Positions 44,368 through 54,676 of a DNA stretch of 64,000 nucleotides are shown one piece after another. The position numbers and the translations under genes were made by a program. The DNA is from Ipomoea triloba (lineage: Eukaryota > Streptophyta > Magnoliopsida > Solanales > Convolvulaceae), in contig NC_044930.1 of the NCBI RefSeq assembly GCF_003576645.1, forward strand, positions 10,054,233 to 10,118,232, written 5' to 3'. How positions within the stretch are numbered: position 1 is the stretch's first letter; every line of letters starts with the position of its first letter. The notes below the pieces were generated by a model. The model made no database searches and was not told the DNA's origin. It saw only the letters and a program-made list of their open reading frames with translations.

Positions 44368-47139
44368 TTATTTATTTTTATTTTAATTATTTATTTATTT
44401 TGATTCTAATGCCTATTACTACCAAACAAATACAATTACCAAGTATTTAATTCTAATTACGATTTTGATTCCAACATTTGAACCAAACGCCACCTTCATA
44501 TTTCCTGTGTCTGTTGTAGGATAACCCTCTAATCATTGAGTGTTTTGACTTCAAGATCAATGGTAATCATGTACTCATTGGGTATGCACTGAATATATTT
44601 ATCCTTCATTCTTTCTCTTTATATTTAGCTTATTTAAAACATCATGGTTGTCCAAATATCTTACCAATTCCCTTGGATTTTAGTATTAATGGTACAGTTT
44701 ACATCATGCAGAAAATTACAGACGACAGTGGCAGAGCTTCAAAATCTTCACAATGCTAATGCTGGAGCAAATTTTATCTCACCACCTTCTGGTTTCCGGA
44801 AACAAGAAAAGGTTTTAGTTACATTTGTACTTTATGTATATGTTTTTTTTGATACATTAGATTTCCCGGCTTAGACTAAACTAATCCTAAGCCCTCAAAA
44901 CCTCTGCTTAAGAGTCGTTAGAGGAGGTAAACCGCAAGTTACCTAAGCAATCTCCCAGTCAATCCCTGTTGTTGACTCTGCGCCCAAGGATTCCATCTTC
45001 ACACTTCCCGCCAACTTAGGGAGCCCAAGGGCCCAAACTCTAGTTTGGGGAGCCCTAGCTCCAAGATGTTGTTGGTGGGAGTCGAATTTTTATGTTTTTC
45101 CGCTTTCTCCGTGACTTGTAGAGTCTTTGCACCACATGCATGTAATATGTGACTCACCAGTATTAAACATTCAGCTTTTGAAGACTCAACTCTTTGTGGA
45201 AGAATTCTTTGAGAAGGAACTCTTCAGCTTTCTTGATTACATTTCTAGTGGATTTGAGCTTAACTTTATGGTTGCTGTCGATTTTACTGGTATCATCTTT
45301 CATATCTCTTCTTTTTTTATGTTTTATTGTTCTTTTGGTATTCTTCAAGAGTTCTTTGCTGATACATCCTACTTTGCATGCCCAGGTTCAAATGGAAACC
45401 CTCAATATCCCAGTTCTCTACATTATATCGATCCTTCAGGAAACTTAAATTCTTACCAGAGGGTAAGGGAATGCCATCTTCTATAAGAAATTAAACTAAC
45501 TGTCATCATTACAATGTAGTGAAAACTCTCTTTGGTCCACAATAGAAATTGACTAAATACTGTACTTGCTTCAGGCTATAAAGGAGGTGGGAGAGGTCAT
45601 ACAATTCTATGATTATGATAGATGTTTTCCTGCTTGGGGCTTTGGAGGAATGACATATACTGGAGCAGTATCTCATTGTTTCAACTTAAGTGGAAGTTCA
45701 AGTTCCTCCGAGGTCAGAAGTCTATATTGAGTCTAAGAGAAAACTAAACTATTTTGTTTTATCTGCGCGCAGATCATTATATATTTTGTTTGTGCATGTT
45801 TTTGTGTTATGATTTGGTTTTATATTACTTCAGCTACTAGCAATTGTTATATCATGGATCAAGGTTTACCTGCATTGTGGACGCTGGTCCAAAATTACAT
45901 TTATATTGTGTGTTTACTTTTAATATATTATATATTTTCAGTTAATAAATTATGTGCTTATTACAATTAACATATTATGTGTCTAGAGTTAAAAAATTAT
46001 GTGTCTGCAGTTAACATATTATGTACCTTCAATTAATTTATTGCATGCACAGGATCGACAAATTATTCTGTGGACCCAGGTCCACCTTGCAAGGTGGACT
46101 CGGGTCCAATTTACATATTGAATGTTCACAATTCAAATTGTGAACATTTAGTATGTAAATGGACACGTGTCCATGGTATAACTATTGCACAGGATCTGAA
46201 AATGTCATTTTGGACCAAGGTCCACAGTATAATTTCCCAGCTAGGTTTGAAATCCTAGTTGTTTTGAACACTCTTGGTCTTGTTGGAAACAGCAACCTTT
46301 GGGGTATTGTTGAATAAAACAATGTCATGTATTAAGCTTTTACACAAATGCTGTTTCACAGGTTCAAGGGGTGGAAGGGATTATGAATGCATATTCAAGT
46401 GCTTTGCACAGTGTAACTCTTTCAGGACCCACCTTGTTCAGCCATGTCATTAACAATGCTGCAAGAATTGCTGCCGAGTCCCTCAAAAACCACCACAACA
46501 AATACTTTGTCTTGCTCATTATCACGGTATGCAGTAGTGGAAAAATAGGATTTGCTCGATCTCATACGTTTAGTGCCTATATGTAACGTGTTCTTTTGCC
46601 TTCGACTGTAGGATGGAGTTCTTACTGATCTTCAAGAAACCAAAGATGCAATTGTAATGGCATCTGATCTACCACTTTCGATTCTTGTCATCGGAGTTGG
46701 CAATGCAGATTTTACACAAATGGAGGTACAGGAAGGGTATTTTATGTATTTCTCCTTTTAGAAAAACCAAGGTGGATCCAATGATAAAATGTATTTTTTC
46801 ATGGGATAGATCCTCGACGCTGATAATGGACAACGACTAGAGAGCTCCACGGGAAGGGTAGCTGCACGAGACATTGTGCAGTTTGTTCCCATGCGTGAAG
46901 TGCTTGGTAAGTGTGGGATTATATATGCACTGTCCTCTCTTCTGCAATGCTCCTATGAACAAAAAAAACCGAGAATTTTTATGCCTTTATATAATTGTAT
47001 GTATGCAGGTGGACAAGTTGCAGTAGTGCAAGCTATGTTGGAAGAGTTACCATGGCAGTTCCTAAGCTACATGCGAAGTAGAAACATCAAACCCCTGAAC
47101 GTCCCCCCGCCTTCTACTGCTCCAACTCGACCGTGCTAG
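39377..47139 (+). CDS. BON: Copine (BONZAI) family calcium-dependent phospholipid-binding protein, 586 aa
   Basis: Fifteen exons join in frame: 39377-39523, 40913-40960, 41160-41308, 41700-41805, 42555-42731, 42813-42947, 44520-44581, 44712-44811, 45175-45289, 45386-45462, 45575-45712, 46362-46526, 46612-46725, 46810-46906, 47009-47139. The protein begins MGNCVSD, with G2 for myristoylation and C4 for possible palmitoylation, as in Arabidopsis BON1 (about 578 aa). C2A (about 45-165) has calcium-ligand candidates D61, D67, D120 and D122; C2B (about 180-300) has D210 and D264. The copine VWA domain (about 325-545) keeps a MIDAS DFTGS (D344, T346, S348) and SNGNP. BON proteins act at the plasma membrane on calcium pumps, growth and repression of NLR immunity. 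Introns are transposon-rich; intron 6 (42948-44519) contains a gap. Gene structure is complete; which BON paralogue it is cannot be settled. Confidence 0.95.
41936..42413. mobile_element. Tourist-like MITE in copine intron 4, 478 bp
   Basis: Termini GGGTGCGTTTGGTT and AACCAAACACACCC match the element at 34141. Flanks are TAAA and AAAG, so the TTA/TAA duplication is eroded. It sits between exons 4 and 5 and does not disturb splice sites. Confidence 0.75.
43515..44497. repeat. (TA)n tract, gap and a MITE end in copine intron 6
   Basis: (TA)n at about 43697-43771 and 44293-44358 surrounds N at 43781-44292 (512 N). To the right, TACCAAGTATTTAATTCTAA and AACCAAACGCCACC (about 44483-44496) look like a Tourist-like MITE right end. 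A possible left end, GGTAGTGTTTGAC, is near 43518. The element would therefore contain the TA tract and the gap. Confidence 0.55.
44860..45100. repeat. Repeat-like insertion in copine intron 8
   Basis: Less AT-rich sequence with GAGTCGTTAGAGGAGGTAAA and GGTGGGAGTCGAATTT (box-B-like), suggesting a SINE or retroelement piece. No boundaries identified. Confidence 0.35.
45850..46250. repeat. Foldback element in copine intron 11
   Basis: GTGGACGCTGGTCCAAAATT near the left and TTTTGGACCAAGGTCCACAG near the right are inverted, with a central palindrome (GAATGTTCACAATTC / GAATTGTGAACATTT). TAACATATTATGTG-type words repeat at 45940-46025 and also occur at 17590-17680. Probably a MULE-like non-autonomous element. 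Confidence 0.5.
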
Positions 47140-47943
47140 GTTTCCGTTGCTACAAAGTCTAATGGAGTTAGTTGGGAAGATATTGTCAAAAACCTGGAAA
47201 CCCTTTAGTTGCTTAGATATGTACATGCTAAGTTAGAGTTAGCAGGAAAATATAATGTCAAACAACTCTTCCCTGGCACATAATTTTCTTATTGCAACTA
47301 TTCTGTTTATAATCATTCTATACAAGAAAGATGTCTCTGGACAGTGAATTGAAATGCCAAAAACACAAACAGGCCTTCCTGTTCATGAATGTACATTAGT
47401 GATGTCTATGGCTCTCCTTCTCCCTTGATGAATATGAGGAACTATGATAGTCACAATCTGCGTAAAATTAACATTGTTAAGAAAATTTTGGTGGCATGTT
47501 TACTTAAGATTGAAGGAAATATACCTCAAGAAGAGTCAAGTTTTGACTTTTTCCAGATGTTCTGTTTTTATATAGTTTAGTAAACATATGGTATGAGTTA
47601 TGAACAGATATTGCATTGTAATAGAGTCATTAGTACTAAAAAAAATGGTATGAGTGAAAAACCTCAATAGCTAATTAGAATATTACCCATGACTTCGATT
47701 TTTCCTTCTTCTCCCTCTCTTTTGCTAATCCTTTTCTTAGGTCCCTCACCTTTTCCCCACCAGCCCATATGCTCAATTGTTGAATTTGAGCTAAAGTGTT
47801 TGTTTGATTTAAGCATTGGAATCCGAATGGAATGAGAATCAAATACTTGTAGATTGTAATAGTAATGAGTTTAAGTATAACGAGTCACTTTGTTGGGTAA
47901 TAAATAGAAATTGAGATCAAAATAAATAAATAATTAATTAATT

Positions 47944-47976
<33 letters not shown>
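47140..47976 (+). other. Copine 3' UTR and intergenic DNA
   Basis: Downstream of the TAG at 47139. A degraded Tourist-like segment (GTGTTTGTTTGATTTAAGCA and GAATCAAATACTTG) is at 47800-47860, followed by a (TA)n tract. No other gene. Confidence 0.5.
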
Positions 47977-47981
<5 letters not shown>

Positions 47982-47985
47982 TATA

Positions 47986-49032
47986 GGGATAAGGGTCAAA
48001 TAGACCCTCCAACTATGTACTAAAGTGCAATTAGACCCTTGAACTACAAAAACATTCAATTAGACCCTTAAACTTGTTAAAATTGTGCAATTAACTCATT
48101 TGACCTATAATAGTATGTCACCCCAAGTCACTTGCCACATAAGATTCCATGTAGATTAATATTTTTTTAAAATTATATTTTAAAAAATCAAAATTTTTAT
48201 ATTTATATTTTCAAAAAAAAAAAAAAAACACCATTCCGCCATGGCAGGTTGGCTGCCATGGCTTCTTTGTCCATGGCAGCCAACTGCCATGGCTCCTCCG
48301 TCCAGATTTGGACGGAGAAGAAGCCACGGCTTCTTTGCCATGGCAGGTTGGACGGAGAAGAAACCACAGCTTATATTTATACTTTTACAAAAATAAAATA
48401 AAATAAAAATAAAAAAACCAAGAAAAGTAACATTCCGCCGTGGCAGGTTGGCTGCCATGGCCTCTTTGCCCATGGCAGCCAACTGCCATGGCTTCTCCGT
48501 CCAGAATGGACGGAGAAGAAGCCACTGCACGGCGGCTGTTAAATCATAATAGTTATATTTATATTTTTACAAAAAAAAAATAATAAAAATTAACATTTGC
48601 CATAGCAAGTTGGCTGCCATGGCTTCTTTGTCTATGGCAGCCAACTATCATGGCTTCTCCGTCCAGATTTGGACGGAGAAGAACTAAAGAAGCCACGGGT
48701 TGTTAAATCAAAATAGTTATATGTATATTTTTATCAAAAAAAATAAAATAAAAATTCACCATGGCACGTTGGCTGCCATGGCTTTTCCGTCCAAATTTGG
48801 ACGGAGAAGAAGCCACAGCGGTTGTGCCCCATTCAAATCCGGCTTCTCCACTTAAGTTTTTTTTAATGAGTTGCCAAGTCAGATGTCATTGACTGGTTAC
48901 CTTTTGCTAACATATTAAATATGTGAATTGCACAATTTAAATAAGTTTAAGGGTCTAATTGAATATGTTTGTAGTTTGAGAGTCTAATTGCATTTTGATG
49001 TATAGTTGGAGGGTCTATTTGACCCTTATCTT
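47986..49032. mobile_element. MULE with about 100-bp TIRs, 9-bp target duplication and palindromic interior repeats
   Basis: The left TIR starts GGGATAAGGGTCAAATAGAC and the right TIR ends TATTTGACCCTTATCTT; pairing extends about 100 bp. A perfect 9-bp duplication AATTATATA flanks it (47977-47985 and 49033-49041). The interior (48235-48830) holds four imperfect copies of a unit built from GTTGGCTGCCATGGC, its inverse GCCATGGCAGCCAAC, and the palindrome CTCCGTCCAGATTTGGACGG. No transposase. The minus-strand frame across it is a repeat product. Confidence 0.9.
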
Positions 49033-49041
49033 AATTATATA

Positions 49042-49182
49042 ATGCATGGACAACAACCTTTTATTTTTTATTTTTCATTTTCTCTACCATATTTTTTACT
49101 TCATTGTTTAAAAGTAAAGAATAAAATTATTCTAAAAAAGAAAAGTAAAAAATAAAATGATAATGAATTTTGTAATTACTAA
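49042..49182. other. Short intergenic spacer
   Basis: AT-rich spacer between the MULE and the next MITE; nothing recognised. Confidence 0.5.
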
Positions 49183-49642
49183 GGGTGTATTTGGTTCATG
49201 GGTTTACACATTAAGAATGATAATCAAAATCAGTGTTTGGTTGACAACTTTTTAGAACACAATTATGGGATTTGATTACTTCTTTAATTAAAAATCGCAT
49301 TCCCTAATTAAAAAAGAGTATCATTACATCTTATTAATAATCTAATTTTTAAGTTTAAATTAGTATTTTTATATTTTTGTTTTGATTTTTTTTGTTCATA
49401 TTGATGCTTAAGAGGTCATTATATTAGGATCAATTACCTTGATTTTTTATTTTTGTATTCTTAAAATATTTATTCACATTATATGGTCATACATAACCAA
49501 ACATCAATATTAATAATTATTTGAATTCCACCCTGCTACCAAACATACAAAATGCTTTTACCAAAACTCATCACCATTATCATGTACTCCGTATTAGATT
49601 CCCATTCTAATTTCGATTTTCAAGTGCGAACCAAACACACCC
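49183..49642. mobile_element. Tourist-like MITE, 460 bp
   Basis: Begins GGGTGTATTTGGTTC and ends GAACCAAACACACCC. Flanks TAA and GAA fit an eroded 3-bp duplication. Same family as 34141 and 41936. Confidence 0.75.
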
Positions 49643-50171
49643 GAAAAGATTTGATTCTAATAGTAGAATAACAAAAATAAGCAAACAAACATGATAATGA
49701 GTATCAAACCCATAGTCCCCAACCAAACACACTTTAACTTCTTCCACTAATATAGAAATGTCCAAATGCATCCATTGTTCATCCATAAAAAAGACGTGTA
49801 TAATTCTTTTAAAATATTAAAAAGAACAGACGTCTGTTCCAGACTTTTGGAACAGACACCTATATTTAAAAAAAAATATTATTCAAATTTTAAACCTATC
49901 TCCCTACTCTACAGAAAATTTATCATGCAATATTCAATTTGAAACATTCAAATTCTGCAATCAGATACCATCCAACATATTCAACCATCCATCTATCCAC
50001 ATATGCATCTCAATTAAATTTCAACCAACAAATTAATCTACAATGCATAAATTTAATCAAACACATCTAATAACCATAATTTTTAATATAAAATCAGATG
50101 CTCCATAATATATATTGCTAACTACACTACTCTAACACATCTAACCTGACACATTATATATACATGCATAC

Positions 50172-50214
<43 letters not shown>

Positions 50215-50248
50215 GTTTGATAGCTACAATCAATTATAGTATTAAAAA
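49643..50248. other. Intergenic, 3' of the C48 gene
   Basis: AT-rich with a small palindrome (AACAGACGTCTGTTCC then GGAACAGACACC near 49827) and (TA)n at 50178-50205. It would contain the 3' UTR of the minus-strand gene. Confidence 0.5.
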
Positions 50249-52815
50249 CTATATGCATTCTTCCATAAAATATTTCACCCACATGTTGCGTATCTCATTG
50301 ATTTCCTTGTTGGAGTAAGCATTAGCTTCTTGAAATGCCTACAAAAATTTCAAATGAACAAAGTATTAATTATATCATTACTGAGCTATGATTAAATGTT
50401 TTAAAAAATACCTAGTTCTATTACTTTTTACATACCTTATCCAAACAAGTGTAGTCAGAATATTTTGTGCAGATCTCATACATATATCTCATAACATAGT
50501 ATCCACACTCAACACCTCCTGATTGTTGAGGACACTAAAAAGTATACATATTACTATATTAGTAATCTAAACAATACATTAACTAAAAAAATCGTACTAA
50601 TATTAAAATTTTAATTTCATACATGAACTTTCTTCCAATCAACCATGTTTCTTGCCCTTTGCCCTCTTTGATTCGAAAATGATCGAAATGCCCTATAATA
50701 TTAATTTAGGACAACAATTTACAAACTAATGAATATCAAACTTACACAACAAATATAATAACCCAAAGAGTTATATATATATATTAATAATTTTACTTAC
50801 ATATTCAATGCTGGCTTGATTTCTAGGGTGCGGTCACATTCTATAGGATCTAAGACGTATACCATTTTCGGATTAATAGAAATCACTAGCAACAACCAAT
50901 GGTGTCTACATTTTATAAACATGTGTATTAGACATTTAATAAAAATAATTCAAATTAAATTATATAAATAAAGAAAAAGAACTAATTATCTTACTCTTGA
51001 TGGTATGGTGCCAAAATGAATCTATGGCTCTTAAGTTGAAGCATGACATGAGCAATATATGTCGTAACAACATCAATATTTAAGTCAACATTAGCTTTCG
51101 AAATCTGTGTTGGACACATAAACCCAATTGAGTTGACTCCACTTTGCTTGCACAACCGATTAAGACACCTGAAAATCCTTAAATAAGAAATTCAAGAACA
51201 AATAAAAGTTTTAAATTGATAAAATATAAAAACTTACAGTATAAACACTTGTATAATAGACACATCAAGCCATTTCATCGTCAATAAGTCTTTAATGTCC
51301 CCCATCATCACATAAATGGCATTCACATTTCTATGATGGAAGATTGCATACTCAAGCTCCAACTCGAAGTAGTCCAAATTGAGAGGCACTGATTTTAGCA
51401 AAGTGACTAGTTGCTTGCATTCATTTCCCAAATGTTGTAAGACATCATCATCAACAAGGAGGGGTTGTGCTTTGGTAGTAGATAGCCCATCATGCTCATC
51501 CTGCTCATCATGCTCATCATGCTCATCACTCTGTTCATTCATTCCTTCATTTTGTTCTTTTGAATTTATTATTATATTTTCCTGTAAATATAAATTTTTA
51601 ATTTTTAATCATAATAACAATTAAAAAGTAAACAAGAAAATTTTAATAAAACTCTAAAAAGAGAAAAAAGTTCTTACATCTTCTAAAAGAACTAAATGCA
51701 TAGGCCATTGTGTAAAATTTCTCACGATCTCTCCCAAGTTGGTATAGTGTTGAGTTTTCACCGGTAGAATAAATGCTTCTGCACCCTTAACAACCTCATC
51801 CACCAAAACCTTTACATGATTAGGTAACAATGGTTGATTTTGCACTATAGTGTCAGAGCTAATTGGGTGAGCTATCCCTCTTGCAACTACTAATGGTGTA
51901 TCACCAATAGGACATAAGGCAAGACGACACCGAGTTGGGTTCTATTATTCAACATAAAATAAGATATATGTTAATTTAACAATTGAAATAATATTTAACA
52001 TTAAAAACATTTAATATTACCTTAATCATGCTAAATGAATTTAGATCAACTGAGTGGCAATTGCTACGAGAAAGTGGTGGATCAAAAGGAACACGCTGAT
52101 CAACGGGAAACTGTTGGGGAGCGTTTTTCATTAAGTACTTGAGCTGATCATTTAGGATGTCTATCGCAGGTTGCATTGCTGATATTGTTTCTTGCTTGAC
52201 TTTCTCAGCAATATCAGTATAAACTTCCTTTTTGATAATCTCTCTAAGATTTTCAACCGAAGCAAACCTTGCTTTTCTCTCCTCTGGGTCTGGCTTGCCG
52301 AAAACATCCCTAATAGTGACATATACACCAATACCTCTCACAAAGCCCGAGTGATCCTCCTTACCAGTAACTGCTGACAATATATCATGGTGTCTTTTTG
52401 GTTGAAATGATCCTTGGCTAACTTCTTCACACTTCTCTACCTATTTAATAAATAAGGTAAACTACATATTAGCATTTTTCTCAATATTATTTACATTCAA
52501 GATATTTATAAAAATTATTACTTACAATTTTTTGAAACACCTCCTTTGTTTTCTCATTGGGAATGTAATAATTTCCATCAGTTCCTTTTTTAGATCTTGC
52601 CCGAATCCAATCTAAACTACGATCATCAGACGCAATGATCGAGTTAACAGATGCACACGAAGATTGTGAAGACAGAGGGTCTGATATAAGCCACTCTGAC
52701 TTTTTACCAGCATATCCACCAGACCCTAAAAAATGTGGATGCTTGTTTAGGGATGATCGTTCCCTTGCCAGCTGACTTTTCTCCTACAAGATAAAAATTA
52801 TTATTTTAGTGATTT

Positions 52816-52855
<40 letters not shown>

Positions 52856-53502
52856 TTAATATTATTATTATTATTATTATTATTCATACAAGTGATTAAA
52901 CATACCTTGAACTCCTCAGTCTCACGATTTGCTACAAATTTCTCCCATTGTGCATCAGTTAAGAAGCCATATAACTGTGTGGGAGATTCATATCTTGGGT
53001 GCTTCTTAAAAATAAAATCACGCACTAATCTAGTTTTAAAGTCTTTCCACCGCAGTCCCGCAACTCTTAATACTGTTTGTTTCTTTTCATCATTTGGAAT
53101 GTTGAACTCCCTCTAAATAATATCACACACAATCAACAATCAATAATCAATAATTATTTTTAAAATATATATATTATTTACAATTATATCAATAATTAAT
53201 ATTTAATATATAAGAATATTAGATACCTTAATCTCTTCCCAAATTGTATCCTTAATGTCTTTATCCACTATATGCCAGTTGCTAATATTAATATCTACAT
53301 GACTTCGAACCAAAGTACCAAGGAAGGACTTAAACTCCCTTCCATATTGGCCTATTGGCCTACTGTGCTTGTCAAACTCAATTGATAGTTCTTCATCTAA
53401 TTTCTTCTTTTTCAGTTTTTTGCAGATTGTGGGACCTCTTGCTTTGGGCTGAGAAACAGACTTCAAAGTAGGCTGTAAAGTAGATTGTGAAGCATAGGGC
53501 AT
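50249..53502 (-). CDS. Transposon-derived protein: Ptta/En/Spm (Transposase_24-like) domain plus Ulp1/C48 protease, about 768 aa
   Basis: Eleven minus-strand exons join in frame: 53502-53227, 53112-52906, 52783-52526, 52440-52021, 51941-51678, 51581-51238, 51168-50995, 50905-50801, 50692-50623, 50534-50436, 50338-50249. Residues about 90-310 resemble the Ptta/En/Spm transposase-associated domain (LRWKDFKTRLVRDFI, LTDAQWEKFVANRETEEFK, HPHFLGSGGYAGKKSEW, SGFVRGIGVYVTIRDVFGK). A short KLKKKKLDEE basic patch lies before it, and an acidic DEHDEHDEQDEHD stretch near 490-505. The C-terminal third is a C48 protease with H650 (HHW), D667 (VLDP), Q710 and C716 (VECGYYVMRYM) in catalytic order. Such fusions occur in CACTA elements; the protease would cut SUMO-like conjugates. 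No TNP2 transposase or CACTA termini are visible here. The start is uncertain: an upstream ATG exon (54550-54470) does not join in frame. Confidence 0.85.
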
Positions 53503-53599
53503 GCCTATGTACCTAACAATGCAAATATATATGTCATGAATGAAGTATATACTAAAACGCTCAAAAGATGTCATTAATAATCAATTAACCTTACACTTT

Positions 53600-53602
<3 letters not shown>

Positions 53603-53655
<53 letters not shown>
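53603..53655. repeat. (TA)n microsatellite
   Basis: Uninterrupted TA repeats just upstream of the C48 gene's first supported exon. Confidence 0.95.
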
Positions 53656-53656
<1 letters not shown>

Positions 53657-54399
53657 CATTTCAAGGTTATCTTCTCCTAAGGTTAAAGATTAAATACCAA
53701 TAGAAAATAAAAGGATTTGATCAATCATAAAATCACAACAAGGACACATAATGAATTCTTTACCATTTTTTATTTTATTTTCATTAGCATATTTTTTAAA
53801 CTCTTCAACTCCTTACACATATTCAAGTGTATACATCCAACTTCGATCCATATTTCTCACTGCCACACAATCAATTTGTCTAATTATAAAATTTTAGTCT
53901 AAGCATGAAGAAGATATGGATAAATGAAGCTGGACACACATAGAAATGATATTTCAAATTGATATATTATAAATAAAATCTAATTATATTATAAGGATCT
54001 AAACAATTAGTTAAGATTAGTTCATTTTAATTTCCTTCAAATTAATATATTATAAATAAATATCACATTACAAAAACAATAAAAATATTCAATAAAAATT
54101 ACACAATTCAAAAATACAATATTAATATATACTTTAAATAAATATCACAAATTAATTTTAGAAAATCTAATAATAAATAAAGCCTCGCTATAAGGATTTA
54201 GGAAATTAATTAGGATTAGCTTATTTTAATTTTCCTCAAATTAATATATTATCAATGAATATCACAAATTACAAAAATAATCCAACAACTCACAATACGG
54301 AGTAATATATTATAAATAATCAAATGAAAAAAATCTAAATAATATTTTAATCAATTAAACAAACAAAAATAAATTCCAATATAAACACACATTATAATG

Positions 54400-54431
<32 letters not shown>

Positions 54432-54676
54432 ACAAAAACAAAAATAAAGCAAAAAATTGCTAGATTTACCTTTCTGCCAAGCTGCTGTCGTTGCCAAAGG
54501 ATTGTTGCCAAGCTGCTGCTGCAGCTGCCGAAAATTTCTTGGGTTGACATGATCGGTGCCTTTTGTTTTTAATCTATATTAAATGAGATAACAAAAGATA
54601 GAGCCTTGGAGAAAATGATAAGAGCTTAAACCCTTCGTGCTTACTAATAGAAAGAGCACATGACAAAGTAGAAAAG
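53656..54676. other. Spacer between the C48 gene and the cyclin-L gene
   Basis: AT-rich. AAATTAATATATTATAAATA-type words repeat several times at 53960-54340. A minus-strand ATG exon with a good donor (54550-54470, MSTQEIFGSCSSSL...) could be an untranslated or alternative first exon of the C48 gene, but its frame does not continue. The cyclin-L 3' end would normally encode an RS tail in this area; none is seen. Confidence 0.5.

Noticed and set aside
48180..48530. 116-codon minus-strand frame
   Set aside because: It runs through the palindromic repeats of a MULE and repeats the same peptide words; no independent coding evidence.
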